NCBI GenBank assembly: GCA_024404275.1
Contig: JAKSQG010000034.1
Coordinates: forward strand, 1 to 12,628
Direction: 5' to 3'
Source: Clostridia bacterium
GTDB lineage: Bacteria; Bacillota; Clostridia; Christensenellales; Aristaeellaceae
Length of the DNA stretch: 12,628 nucleotides
The notes under the pieces are model-generated. The model saw nothing but the letters and a program-made list of their open reading frames with translations. It was not told where the DNA came from and did not search any database. The position numbers and the translations under genes were made by a program. Every line of letters begins with the position of its first letter. The stretch's first letter is position 1. Of the stretch, positions 1 to 7,581 are shown one piece after another.

Positions 1-920
1 TCCATCTTTTCGATGCGTTTGAAATCCTGCATCGTCAGAAGGTAAGAGATGTATTCGGTATCGGCATTGATGACTGCCAGATTGGCCATAAAGGCTACGG
101 AATCCGTTCTGACCGTGCAGCCGTACACATTCTTCTTTTCACGCATGGCCGCGTTGATCGGATGCTCGGCGGCTGCCAGATCAAGCAGGTCAGCGATATT
201 CTTGCTTTGCAGTGCCTTCACTGACAGCGAAAACTGCTTTTCCGCCATGTAGTTGGCATAGCGGATGTGCCCGTTTGCTTCCAGCTGAAGCACCACATCC
301 ATCGAATAATCCAGGTATGCGGAAAACTCCTCTGCCCGGCGTTTTTCGATCTCAATGGCATACAGAATATGCTTTGCCGCAGAAATCGCCGTATCGATCG
401 TATCACGCGTAGAACTGAGGAATACTCCGGCTACGTGCAATCGTGCAGCGGCCTCCATGGCGATCTCACCGCCGATGATCACCTCTGCCCCCTCCGCGCA
501 AGCTTTTTTCACAGCTTCGGGAATTTCCCGGCTGTAAGATACATAGCCAACCGTCAAATCGATGCCGATGATATCAGCCAATGTATCCGTCTCGCTGAAC
601 ATGTTGTGGAAACCGATCAGCGCCACCTTGGGTCTGTCTTTTCCGGAGATCCTTCGAGCTTCTTTGAACAGCACCGCAAGGTTCTGACCGGAAAGAACGA
701 TCTCCACCAGCGGAATATCCATGTTCTGGCGGAGTGCCTCTGCCTGAGAGCCGCGGGCAATGGCCACAAGCGCACCGTTCTGTCTTTCCGCCCGCGCAAT
801 GTCCAATACATGTGCGCTGGATGTCAGCCGTACGGTAGCGTCGATGCCGCGTGCCGCGACAACAGATTCCGCCTGAAGCAGCATATCATGTGTCGGAACA
901 CAGACCAGCAGTTTTGCCAT
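1..920 (-). CDS. PrpR_N/PAS sigma-54-type activator, N-terminal part (runs off window)
   Basis: Reading down from the ATG at 920-918 gives 306 codons with no stop to the window edge. A strong AAAGGAGGG ribosome site precedes the ATG. Residues about 1-185 resemble a PrpR_N sensor domain: the stretch GALVAIARG...IPLVEIVLSG parallels the DVIVSRGG...IPVVEIPIT of the second activator in this window, and a second half follows with EVIIGGEIAMEAA. A helical linker (about 186-200) leads to a PAS domain (about 200-300, LDYSMDVVLQLEANGHIRYAN), ending in QDFKRIEKMD, typical of the junction with an AAA+ domain. PrpR_N proteins usually sense small carboxylates and activate sigma-54 promoters, which fits the nearby rpoN. 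The AAA+ and DNA-binding domains lie outside the window, so the activator role is inferred. It is the last gene of the lyase-permease-reductase run, 86 bases after garR. No in-frame UAG occurs in this part. Confidence 0.85.
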   Translation of the reverse strand, partial: MAKLLVCVPTHDMLLQAESVVAARGIDATVRLTSSAHVLDIARAERQNGALVAIARGSQAEALRQNMDIPLVEIVLSGQNLAVLFKEARRISGKDRPKVALIGFHNMFSETDTLADIIGIDLTVGYVSYSREIPEAVKKACAEGAEVIIGGEIAMEAAARLHVAGVFLSSTRDTIDTAISAAKHILYAIEIEKRRAEEFSAYLDYSMDVVLQLEANGHIRYANYMAEKQFSLSVKALQSKNIADLLDLAAAEHPINAAMREKKNVYGCTVRTDSVAFMANLAVINADTEYISYLLTMQDFKRIEKM

Positions 921-954
921 GCCCACTCCCTCCTTTGGTAATTCGTTTTGCAAA

Positions 955-991
955 CAATGGGAACGAGTCCCGTAAAAACCCGTTCCCATTG
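955..991 (-). terminator. hairpin between garR and the PrpR-like gene, possible terminator or attenuator
   Basis: Perfect 11-bp arms CAATGGGAACG (955-965) and CGTTCCCATTG (981-991) enclose a 15-base loop. Read on the minus strand the hairpin lies just after the garR stop and is followed only by TTTGCAAAA, a poor U-tract. It could be a weak terminator, or a processing or attenuation element that lowers expression of the downstream regulator relative to garR. Confidence 0.45.
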
Positions 992-1006
992 TCATTCAAT
1001 GTATGA

Positions 1007-1894
1007 TTAGCCGCGGGTAATTTCGGTGTTGGCCATCTTCTCGTACACCTTGGCAATGGCGCTGTGATCATCGGCGCCGCAGCCATCGGCATGCAGGATC
1101 TTCATCATCTCAAACACCTGGTTGGTCAGCGGGATGGGAGAGTCGCAGGTCTTGGCGGCGTCCATCACGTTGTTCAGGTCCTTGATGTGCAGGTCAATAC
1201 GGAAACCGGGCTTGAAGTTGCGGTCCATGATCATGGGAGCCTTGGCGTCCATAACGGTGGAACCGGCCAGACCGCCGCGGATGGCCTGATAGATCAGCTC
1301 GGGATCCACACCGGCCTTCTTGCCCAGCATCAGGGCTTCGGAAACAGCGGCGATGTTGACAGCGACCACGATCTGGTTGCACAGCTTGGTCACGTTGCCG
1401 GCGCCGATGTTGCCGCAGTACACAACGCTGGAGCCCATGGCCTTCAGCACGTCAGCATACTTGTCGAAAACTTCCTTCTTGCCGCCAACCATGAAAGCCA
1501 GGGTGCCGTCAACAGCCTTGGGCTGACCGCCGGACACGGGAGCATCCAGCATCTCGATGCCGTACTCAGCCAGCTTGGCAGCGATTTCGCGGGAAGCATC
1601 GGGGTTGATGGAAGAGCAGTCGATGAACACGGCGTCCTTGGGCATCTTCTCAGCCAGCTTGTCATTCTCCAGCATAACGGACTTGACATGGGGGCTGTTG
1701 GGCAGCATGGTCATGACGACATCCACGCCCTCGGCAGTCTCGGCAGAAGAAGCGCACACGGTGGCGCCGGCAGCAGCCATTTCTTCCAGAACGGCGGTAT
1801 TGCGGTCAAAAACGCGCAGCGCATGGCCGGCCTTCAGCAGGTTCATTGCCATGGGCTTGCCCATGATTCCCAGACCGATAAAAGCGATTTTCAT
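1007..1894 (-). CDS. garR: 2-hydroxy-3-oxopropionate (tartronate semialdehyde) reductase, 3-HIBADH family
   Basis: This 295-residue cytosolic NAD(P)-dependent beta-hydroxyacid dehydrogenase has the usual length of E. coli GarR/GlxR. The N-terminus carries the Rossmann dinucleotide motif GLGIMGKPMAMN (7-18). The substrate-binding signature DAPVSGGQPKAVDGTL spans 117-132. The catalytic lysine is K170 in GAGNVTKLCNQ, with N174 four residues on, and KDLNNVMDAA (238-247) is also typical. The known family reaction is tartronate semialdehyde to D-glycerate; close relatives use 3-hydroxyisobutyrate or other 3-hydroxyacids, so the exact substrate is inferred from similarity and from the neighbouring DapA-superfamily lyase. 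Start: ATG at 1894 with AAGGAGG about nine bases upstream. It follows the AEC permease by 25 bases, so the two are probably cotranscribed. Stop codon TAA. Confidence 0.88.
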   Translation of the reverse strand: MKIAFIGLGIMGKPMAMNLLKAGHALRVFDRNTAVLEEMAAAGATVCASSAETAEGVDVVMTMLPNSPHVKSVMLENDKLAEKMPKDAVFIDCSSINPDASREIAAKLAEYGIEMLDAPVSGGQPKAVDGTLAFMVGGKKEVFDKYADVLKAMGSSVVYCGNIGAGNVTKLCNQIVVAVNIAAVSEALMLGKKAGVDPELIYQAIRGGLAGSTVMDAKAPMIMDRNFKPGFRIDLHIKDLNNVMDAAKTCDSPIPLTNQVFEMMKILHADGCGADDHSAIAKVYEKMANTEITRG

Positions 1895-1919
1895 TGTTGT
1901 ATCCTCCTTGTAATGTAGG

Positions 1920-2840
1920 TCAAATAATTTGGATAAGCCAGGTAATCACGGGAACCGTGACTACACTGAGCAGGGTCGATACACTTACGCACGCCGAGGC
2001 AAAGACATAATCTCCGCCGTAGCGTTCCGCCATTGCAGCCGTATTGGAAGCAACCGGCATGGCCAGCAGGATGACACAAATGTTCATCGTCAGCTGATCC
2101 ACCTGCATCAGCTTCAATACGAACGCAACCAGCATCGGAAAAGCAATCAAACGCAGGAAGCTTGTCAGCAGCACAGAAGGCTCCAGCAGCATCCTGAAGT
2201 CCATGCTGGCCAGCGTAGCGCCGATCAGAATCATGGACAGCGGACCCGTCATGGCTCCCAGTTTATTGATAGCCGTTCCAAAGGGAGCGGGAATGATCCA
2301 ACCGGTCGCCATCAGGACGGCGCCGATATAAATCATCACCACCATGGGGTTGAGCAGCACGTTTTTGACCCAGCCGCCCTTTTGCGGTTTCACAAAGAAA
2401 CCAAGGCCGACCGTCCACTGCAGAATGCGGGGAGGGATCAGATACATGTTGCCCAGAAATACACCGGCTTCCGGAAATACCAGTTCCAGAATGGGCAATC
2501 CTGCGTTGCCGGCATTGGAGAACATGCTGGAGTACATCAGTACCTTGCGTTTGCCCTCCGGTTGCTTTCTCCACAGAAATGCACCAATCAGCCAGGTGAA
2601 CAGACAACCAAACAAAGCAATTGCCATCACCGCTACCGACGCAGCCAGCTGTTCCCTTGCCGTGCCTTTGTTAAAGGCATTCAGCACCATCATAGGCATG
2701 GCCACATCCATCAGCAGTCGAACAAGTACCTGTCGGTTATCATCCCGGATGATCTTCAGTTTGGCAATGATGAACCCGCATATCATATACAGGAACATCA
2801 GTGCCTGCGTATCGATCATCCGGCTGATGATATCGGTCAC
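1920..2840 (-). CDS. AEC (auxin efflux carrier)-family permease
   Basis: This 306-residue membrane protein is almost entirely hydrophobic segments, about ten helices, and contains the AEC hallmark NAGNAGLP at 109-116. LLNPMVVMIYIG (162-173) is the other typical internal motif. Bacterial AEC members include malate and malonate transporters and other organic-anion carriers, so here it likely moves a carboxylate substrate or product of the adjacent lyase and reductase; direction and substrate cannot be read from sequence. The best start is GTG at 2840: its first four bases, GTGA, contain the TGA stop of the upstream lyase gene, and GGAG lies ten bases before it. The next ATG (residue 8) has no ribosome site. 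The overlap implies translational coupling. Stop codon TGA. Confidence 0.85.
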   Translation of the reverse strand: MTDIISRMIDTQALMFLYMICGFIIAKLKIIRDDNRQVLVRLLMDVAMPMMVLNAFNKGTAREQLAASVAVMAIALFGCLFTWLIGAFLWRKQPEGKRKVLMYSSMFSNAGNAGLPILELVFPEAGVFLGNMYLIPPRILQWTVGLGFFVKPQKGGWVKNVLLNPMVVMIYIGAVLMATGWIIPAPFGTAINKLGAMTGPLSMILIGATLASMDFRMLLEPSVLLTSFLRLIAFPMLVAFVLKLMQVDQLTMNICVILLAMPVASNTAAMAERYGGDYVFASACVSVSTLLSVVTVPVITWLIQII

Positions 2841-3733
2841 AGCAGACCCATCTCCGTCAGGGTGCCGCGCAGCTTGGCACGCTGCTCATCAGACAGGGGC
2901 TGAATGGGCTTGACGCAGTCGCCGCAGTCATGGCCGATCATCTTCAGGGCTTCCTTCAGCACGACGGGGAAGGTGCCCATGTTGGTGGCAATGCGCAGGG
3001 CAGAGAAGCGGAACTGAGCATCCAGAGCGGCCTTGTAATCACCCTTGACGAAGTTCTCGTAGATATCCACGGCAATGCGGGGCGCCACGTTGGCGCAGCT
3101 GGCGATGGCACCGGAAGCGCCATAGTGCAGGCCGGCCAGGATCAGGGTATCACGGCCCATCATGACGTGGAACTTCTTGTCCAGGCCGCGGGTCAGGCGC
3201 AGATACTCTTCGCTGTTGGTCATATCGCCGGTGGAGTCCTTCACACCGATGATGTTTTCCACTTCAGCCAGCTTGGCCACGGTGGCGGGCTCAACCGTCA
3301 CGTTGGTCTTGGGCTTGTTGTTGTAGATGATGATGGGCAGGCTGGTCTCGGAGGCCACGCCGCGATAGTACTCCGCCACTTCGTACTGGGTCTGGCTGAC
3401 AAACATGGGGGTCAGCACGCTCAGGGCATCAATGCCGCCAACGCTTTCCACAGCCTTGGCAATCTTGGCAGCACCCGCGGTGGTGATGTCGTTGGCGCCG
3501 GCATAGATGTCCATGCGGCCCTTCACGGCATCCTTGGTCACTTCCAGAACGTTCTTGTAGAAGCCCAGGTCGAAGGCATAGAACTCACCGGTCGTTCCGA
3601 AGGGGAACACACCGTGAATACCGTTATCTGCCAGATAATCAATCAGGCTGCGGTAGGCCTTCTCATCAAACTTACCATCGCTGGTAAGAGGGGTTACGAT
3701 CGGCACGACAATGCCCTTGGGATTAAAGCTCAT
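2837..3733 (-). CDS. DapA/N-acetylneuraminate lyase superfamily aldolase or dehydratase
   Basis: This 298-residue class I (Schiff-base) TIM-barrel lyase has the family's usual length. GTTGEFYAF starts at residue 46, the catalytic tyrosine is Y137 in IIIYNNKPKTN, and the Schiff-base lysine is K165 in GVKDSTGD. It is probably not the lysine-pathway DapA: the residue where DapA has its substrate-carboxylate arginine (E. coli Arg138) appears to be K142, GTTGES is GTTGEF, and the gene sits among sugar-acid functions. In this superfamily such proteins cleave or dehydrate 2-keto-3-deoxy acids. Next to a GarR-type reductase, an aldolase making pyruvate plus tartronate semialdehyde from a keto-deoxy-aldarate is an attractive inference, but other 2-keto acids are possible. 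ATG at 3733 has AAGGAGAG about eight bases upstream. Its TGA stop overlaps the permease start. A 198-base gap separates it from rpoN. Confidence 0.85.
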   Translation of the reverse strand: MSFNPKGIVVPIVTPLTSDGKFDEKAYRSLIDYLADNGIHGVFPFGTTGEFYAFDLGFYKNVLEVTKDAVKGRMDIYAGANDITTAGAAKIAKAVESVGGIDALSVLTPMFVSQTQYEVAEYYRGVASETSLPIIIYNNKPKTNVTVEPATVAKLAEVENIIGVKDSTGDMTNSEEYLRLTRGLDKKFHVMMGRDTLILAGLHYGASGAIASCANVAPRIAVDIYENFVKGDYKAALDAQFRFSALRIATNMGTFPVVLKEALKMIGHDCGDCVKPIQPLSDEQRAKLRGTLTEMGLL

Positions 3734-3805
3734 CGTTCTCTCTCCTTTTTGCGGCAGCCACGGTGTAGTGAGCTTGCCTCGTAGTTCAGTAGTAATATAT
3801 CTTCA

Positions 3806-3837
3806 GGTGCATAAAGCACCGTAAGATCAAATCTTAC
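3806..3837. promoter_or_regulatory. two adjacent perfect inverted repeats upstream of the lyase gene
   Basis: GGTGC-ATAAA-GCACC (3806-3820) abuts GTAAGAT-CAA-ATCTTAC (3821-3837) in the 198-base gap between rpoN and the lyase gene. The second has 7-bp arms with a 3-base centre, a size typical of a dimeric regulator's operator. They could also form two small RNA hairpins in read-through mRNA from rpoN. I see no convincing -35/-10 or -24/-12 promoter for the lyase operon here, so the operator role is inference. Confidence 0.45.
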
Positions 3838-3931
3838 CATGAGGACATTTCTTTGAAATCCGTCAGAAGATGGTAGCTATGCCCATTCCGGTATAATGTC
3901 ACTTTTCACGGTGGCATCTTTACACCATCTT

Positions 3932-5230
3932 TTATTCGTCGGTACGGTCGCCGTCATTTCTGCTGAAGCTGGAATCAATCTCCATCTGCATACGGTATTT
4001 GGCCACCGTACGCCGTGAAAGCTTAATTCCCTTGCTTTCAAGCATCTCGGCAATCACCCTGTCGGACACCTTGCCGTTTTCACGGCAGATCTGACGAATG
4101 ATCTCCTTGGCTCTCGCAGCCGATTCTCCGCCGGAAACCTCCTTCTGGAAGAAGAAGCTGAGCGGATAGGTACCGCGGGAGCAATAGAGATACTTGTTCT
4201 GAATCGCACGGTAGAGCGTGCTGACATGCACACCGATTTCTTTGGCAGCGTCATTCACACTCAGCGGCAACAGGTCATAATGCCCAAGGAAGAACGCTCT
4301 CTGCTCCCTTACAATGATCCTTGCCACTTTTTCCATCGTCGTCTGTCGGGTCTCAATGGCATAGATCATCTGGGAAGCGTTGTTCATCATGCTGCGGGCG
4401 TAATCCTTTTCCTCGCCGGTCAACGTTTCGGAAAAGCGACGGAAGGTTTCATCCATCCTGACAACGGGATAATAATCGTTGTGGAATTGGATAACGATCT
4501 GATCACTCTCCCCCGCCTCTACGGAAAATTCCGGCATCACATACCGTACTTCCTCTTCCCGAAGGGAACAAGGCGCAGGAGTCAGCGTTTTGATGGTTTC
4601 CACGCAGCGCTTGATGTGCGCGGGCGTTGCTCCTGTTTCCTGCGCGATCAGGCGCAGGTTTCCTTTGCTGATTTCCAGCAAATACAGCCGCACCAGCTCA
4701 TAGCAGAGCGGGTCGGTATCCTCGCGGGCACGCAGCTGCAGCTCCAGGCATTCTTCCACATCTCGTGCGCCGATGCCCGGCGGTTCCAGGGACTGCACAG
4801 CCGCCAGGGCGCGCTTGGCTGTTTCTTTGCTGATGCCCGCTTCCGCGGCGAACTCATCCATTTCCTGAACAAAGTATCCCCGCGGTGTCAGCAGATGAAG
4901 CATGCTGACGGCAGCACGCTGGGTAGTCTGATCCAGGCCGCACAGGCGAAGCTGCGCTTCCAGTTCCTTGAGCGTACTGTTTCGATCGGGCTGAACCTCA
5001 ATGGAGGGCATATCGCCGCCGCGTCCTCCGCGGTAGCGGGTCTTGACTGCCATCACATAGTCCTGCGCCGATTTGGCAGGTGGAATGTACTCGAGTGCGG
5101 GGTTTTCCTGAATGGCCTTCTGCATCTCGTTGCTGAGACCATCCAAGTCCAGTGAGAGGAGATGGATCACCGTCTGAAGACTTTGTGACAGCTTTTGCGT
5201 TTGCTGTACTTCAAGTCGGTTTTCAGGCAT
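3932..5230 (-). CDS. rpoN: RNA polymerase sigma-54 factor
   Basis: This 432-residue protein has all parts of sigma-54. Residues 1-45 are the Gln/Leu-rich activator-interaction region (LEVQQTQKLSQSLQTVIHLL, then ENPALEY). The core-binding domain contains LEPPGIGARDVEECL (148-162). A helix-turn-helix with HVSTLYRAIQNKY and SRGTYPLSFFF (about 335-361) resembles the -12-recognition domain. The RpoN box SRRTVAKYR at 405-413 recognises the -24 element. Length is slightly short of the usual 450-480. The ATG at 5230 is preferred because AAAGGAGAT lies eight bases before it; a GTG at 5248 would overlap that site. The gene starts 33 bases after tctA and on the same strand, so it is probably part of the tctB-tctA transcript, which has a sigma-54-type promoter. 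Stop codon TAA. Only a weak 4-bp hairpin follows, so read-through into the lyase operon is possible. Confidence 0.95.
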   Translation of the reverse strand: MPENRLEVQQTQKLSQSLQTVIHLLSLDLDGLSNEMQKAIQENPALEYIPPAKSAQDYVMAVKTRYRGGRGGDMPSIEVQPDRNSTLKELEAQLRLCGLDQTTQRAAVSMLHLLTPRGYFVQEMDEFAAEAGISKETAKRALAAVQSLEPPGIGARDVEECLELQLRAREDTDPLCYELVRLYLLEISKGNLRLIAQETGATPAHIKRCVETIKTLTPAPCSLREEEVRYVMPEFSVEAGESDQIVIQFHNDYYPVVRMDETFRRFSETLTGEEKDYARSMMNNASQMIYAIETRQTTMEKVARIIVREQRAFFLGHYDLLPLSVNDAAKEIGVHVSTLYRAIQNKYLYCSRGTYPLSFFFQKEVSGGESAARAKEIIRQICRENGKVSDRVIAEMLESKGIKLSRRTVAKYRMQMEIDSSFSRNDGDRTDE

Positions 5231-5263
5231 GTGACCATCTCCTTTCACTGGTCAGTCGTTCAA

Positions 5264-6796
5264 TCAGTCAGCAGCCTTGGCAGCAGCTTTCTTGGCCTTC
5301 GCCTTCGCACGCATGGGCTTGGTAGCAGCCATCACCAGAACGATGGCGGCAATAGCCAGGAACACAATAGCGATGGGAGACTGCAGGAAAGGCAGGAAGC
5401 TGCCCTTGGTGCGGATCATGCCACGGCGATAGTTGGATTCAGCCAGCGGTCCAAGGATGAAGCCCAGAATGAAGGGGGTGCTGGGAATGTCGAACTTCTT
5501 GAAGCCGAAGCCCAGAGCACCGAAGATCAGGCAGGCATACACCTGGGTCATATTATTCTTCAGAGCGTAAGCGCCGATGCCGCACAGCACGAAGATGCAG
5601 GGCAGCAGGATGTACTTCGGAATGGTCAGCAGCTTGACGAAGATGCGCAGACCGAAGAACTCCATGAACAGCATGATGACAGAGCAGATCAGCATGGCGG
5701 CAAAGATGCCGTACACAACCTCAGCCTGGTTCTGGAAGAGCAGCGGTCCAGGGGTGAGGCCATGCAGGGTCAGAGCGCCCAGCAGCATGGCGGTAGTGGT
5801 ATCGCCGGGGATACCGAGGGTCAGCAGAGGCACCATGGCGCCGCCGATGGTGGCGTTGTTGGCGGTTTCGGAAGCGACCAGACCGTCGATACGGCCGGTA
5901 CCGAACTCTTCGGGATGCTTATCGCTGTTCTTGGCAACGGTATAAGCCAGAACGTTGGAAGTACCGCCGCCGATGCCGGGCAGGATACCGATACCCATAC
6001 CGATGATACCGGAGCGGATGCAGTTGACCATCTGGCCCCAGAATTCCTTCATGGTGAAGCCGAAGCCCTTGATACCCTTCATGGAGGGCTGGGCCATCAG
6101 CTCGCCGGCGGGCTGACGGCTCTCCTGAGCGGCAGAGATGATCTCGCCGACGGCGAAGAGGCCGATCATGACGGCCAGCATGTCGAAACCGCCCTTCAGG
6201 CTGGCCATTTCGAAGGTGAAACGCGGCACGCCTTCGATCGCGTCAGTACCGACGGTGGAGAACATGAAGCCGATGACACCGGACATAACACCCTTGACAA
6301 CGTTGCCGCTGGACAGCGTGGCAATCATGGTCAGGGAGAAAATGGCGATGGAGAAGAATTCGTACTGACCGAAGTTCAGGGCGACCTTGGCGATTTCAGG
6401 GGCAATGAACATCAGCAGCACAGTGGAGAACACGGTGCCGATAAAGCTGAACACAACGCCGACGCCCAGAGCCTTGGCAGCCTGGCCCTTCTTGACGAGG
6501 GGATGACCGTCAAAGCAGGTAGCAACAGAGGAGGGAGTGCCGGGGATGTGCAGCAGGATGGCGGAGATCAGACCGCCGGAGATAGCGCCGATGAACAGAG
6601 CCATCAGCAGCGTCATGGCGTCGGTGGAAGCCATGGCGTAGGTAACAGGCAGGAACAGAGCGATGGCCATCGTGGCGGAAAGTCCGGGCAGAGCACCGAA
6701 CACAATACCGACAGCAACGCCGATAAACATCAGGAAGATTCCGGTGGGCGTCAAAACCGTGCCGAAGCCTCCGCCGATCAGTTGCAGAGTGGACAT
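5264..6796 (-). CDS. tctA: tripartite tricarboxylate transporter, large permease subunit TctA
   Basis: This 510-residue polytopic membrane protein is the large subunit of a TTT-family secondary transporter, which imports carboxylates together with a periplasmic-type binding protein. Hallmarks are GIVFGALPGLSATMAIALFLP (30-50), HIPGTPSS (83-90), a second GMGIGILPGIGGGTSN block (266-281) and ASETANNATIGGAMVPLL (308-325) followed by GIPGD (328-332). The C-terminal tail after the last helix is a short Lys/Ala-rich cytoplasmic stretch. ATG at 6796 has AAGGAGATAACC upstream. It follows tctB by 27 bases and precedes rpoN by 33 bases. Substrates of this family include citrate, tartrate and other di- or tricarboxylates; the sequence alone does not give the substrate. 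Stop codon TGA. Confidence 0.95.
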   Translation of the reverse strand: MSTLQLIGGGFGTVLTPTGIFLMFIGVAVGIVFGALPGLSATMAIALFLPVTYAMASTDAMTLLMALFIGAISGGLISAILLHIPGTPSSVATCFDGHPLVKKGQAAKALGVGVVFSFIGTVFSTVLLMFIAPEIAKVALNFGQYEFFSIAIFSLTMIATLSSGNVVKGVMSGVIGFMFSTVGTDAIEGVPRFTFEMASLKGGFDMLAVMIGLFAVGEIISAAQESRQPAGELMAQPSMKGIKGFGFTMKEFWGQMVNCIRSGIIGMGIGILPGIGGGTSNVLAYTVAKNSDKHPEEFGTGRIDGLVASETANNATIGGAMVPLLTLGIPGDTTTAMLLGALTLHGLTPGPLLFQNQAEVVYGIFAAMLICSVIMLFMEFFGLRIFVKLLTIPKYILLPCIFVLCGIGAYALKNNMTQVYACLIFGALGFGFKKFDIPSTPFILGFILGPLAESNYRRGMIRTKGSFLPFLQSPIAIVFLAIAAIVLVMAATKPMRAKAKAKKAAAKAAD

Positions 6797-6823
6797 GTGG
6801 TTATCTCCTTTCTACCTATCTTA

Positions 6824-7330
6824 TTAGAAGCCAAGCAGGCTCTCGATGATGCCGCGGGGCAGCAGCTGGGTCAGACCGATACGGAATGCCACAAAGACAA
6901 ACGCGGTGAAGACTACAGCAACGATGGCGAACAGTGCGTAATTTCTCTTTTCCTTGGGAGCCATGACCAGCATCTGCAGGAACAGATAGAGCACGGTGGA
7001 CAGGCAGAAGCCCAGCTCGGGCAGCGCCATGATGTAGCCGACGATGCAGGCGAAGGTGAGCACAACGGCCATGGTGCCGGCCTTGTCAAAAGCTTCCTTG
7101 GGCTGGTTCTTCATCTTCTTCAGCTTCAGAACGCCCTGGATCAGGCACAAAAGACCCAGAACCATCAGCAAGACGCCAAGCAGGGTGGGAATGATGCGGG
7201 CGCCCGCATAACCGGCGAAACTCTTGTTGATCTTCAGGATTCTGATCTGCTGGGCAAAGTAGGTATAAACCCCACCGAATGCCAGCATCGCGATGCCAAG
7301 GATAATATCCTTGCACTTCTTGAAAGACAT
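6824..7330 (-). CDS. tctB: tripartite tricarboxylate transporter, small permease subunit TctB
   Basis: This 168-residue protein has about four hydrophobic segments: residues 8-26, 46-66, about 87-125 (probably two helices) and 133-155. It lies directly upstream of tctA, as expected for the small TctB subunit, a weakly conserved partner of TctA. The open frame extends upstream to 7468, but the start is set at ATG 7330: GGAGGAGG lies six bases before it, and the sigma-54-type promoter predicted upstream would start transcription near 7359, inside the longer frame. The extra 46 codons would add a sequence with no family resemblance. Probably cotranscribed with tctA (27-base gap) and rpoN. Stop codon TAA. 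Confidence 0.88.
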   Translation of the reverse strand: MSFKKCKDIILGIAMLAFGGVYTYFAQQIRILKINKSFAGYAGARIIPTLLGVLLMVLGLLCLIQGVLKLKKMKNQPKEAFDKAGTMAVVLTFACIVGYIMALPELGFCLSTVLYLFLQMLVMAPKEKRNYALFAIVAVVFTAFVFVAFRIGLTQLLPRGIIESLLGF

Positions 7331-7368
7331 ACGTTTCCTCCTCCATAATGGATTTTTATATTTTATAT

Positions 7369-7387
7369 ATGCGAATATCGTGCCAAT
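7369..7387 (-). promoter_or_regulatory. tctB: sigma-54 (-24/-12) promoter for tctB-tctA-rpoN
   Basis: Read on the minus strand the site is TTGGCACG-AT-ATTCGCATA. The invariant GG (7384-7383) and GC (7372-7371) are exactly ten bases apart, as required for -24/-12 promoters, and the -24 half is a full match to TGGCACG. The -12 half is TCGCA instead of TTGCA. Predicted transcription start is near 7359, leaving about 28 bases of leader before the tctB ATG and its ribosome site. Confidence 0.85.
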
Positions 7388-7456
7388 CTCGAAACGCGAA
7401 TAAATAATGAGTACAAAAAAAGAATGGCCTGCCCCTGCCTTCAGAGCAAGGACACA

Positions 7457-7581
7457 TTTCACCATCATGTAAAAGCTTCGTAATTTCTCTGTAATAATTC
7501 ATCATTTCGTTCATTTTGTTACATTCGATTTCATGTTCCATGATATTTCACATTGAAACGTAATATGATTTCACTATGTAA
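7457..7581. promoter_or_regulatory. putative upstream activator sites, TTTCA-N3-TGAAA, between the divergent sigma-54 promoters
   Basis: A complete palindrome TTTCA-CAT-TGAAA lies at 7546-7558. A near copy TTTCA-CTA-TGTAA begins at 7569, and left half-sites TTTCA begin at 7529 and 7457. The complete site is about 190 bases upstream of the tctB start and about 165 upstream of the tctC start, the normal range for a sigma-54 enhancer. The same palindrome occurs twice at the promoter of the plus-strand PrpR-type activator, which makes that protein the best candidate ligand. The rest of the 7388-7680 gap is AT-rich with no gene that I can support. Confidence 0.65.

Noticed and set aside
3889..3899. 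TATAAT on the plus strand downstream of rpoN
   Set aside because: No acceptable -35 at 16-18 bases and it would only read antisense into rpoN.
3906..3926. Hairpin GGTG-N9-CACC just after rpoN
   Set aside because: Four-base arms with a long loop and no U-tract; too weak to call a terminator.
5195..7348. 717-codon open frame on the plus strand opposite tctA and tctB
   Set aside because: Low-complexity H/G/Q/D-rich translation antisense to well-supported transporter genes; a codon-bias artefact.
7331..7468. Longer N-terminus for TctB starting at 7468
   Set aside because: The extension crosses the predicted sigma-54 promoter and transcript start, lacks family resemblance, and the ATG at 7330 has a much better ribosome site.
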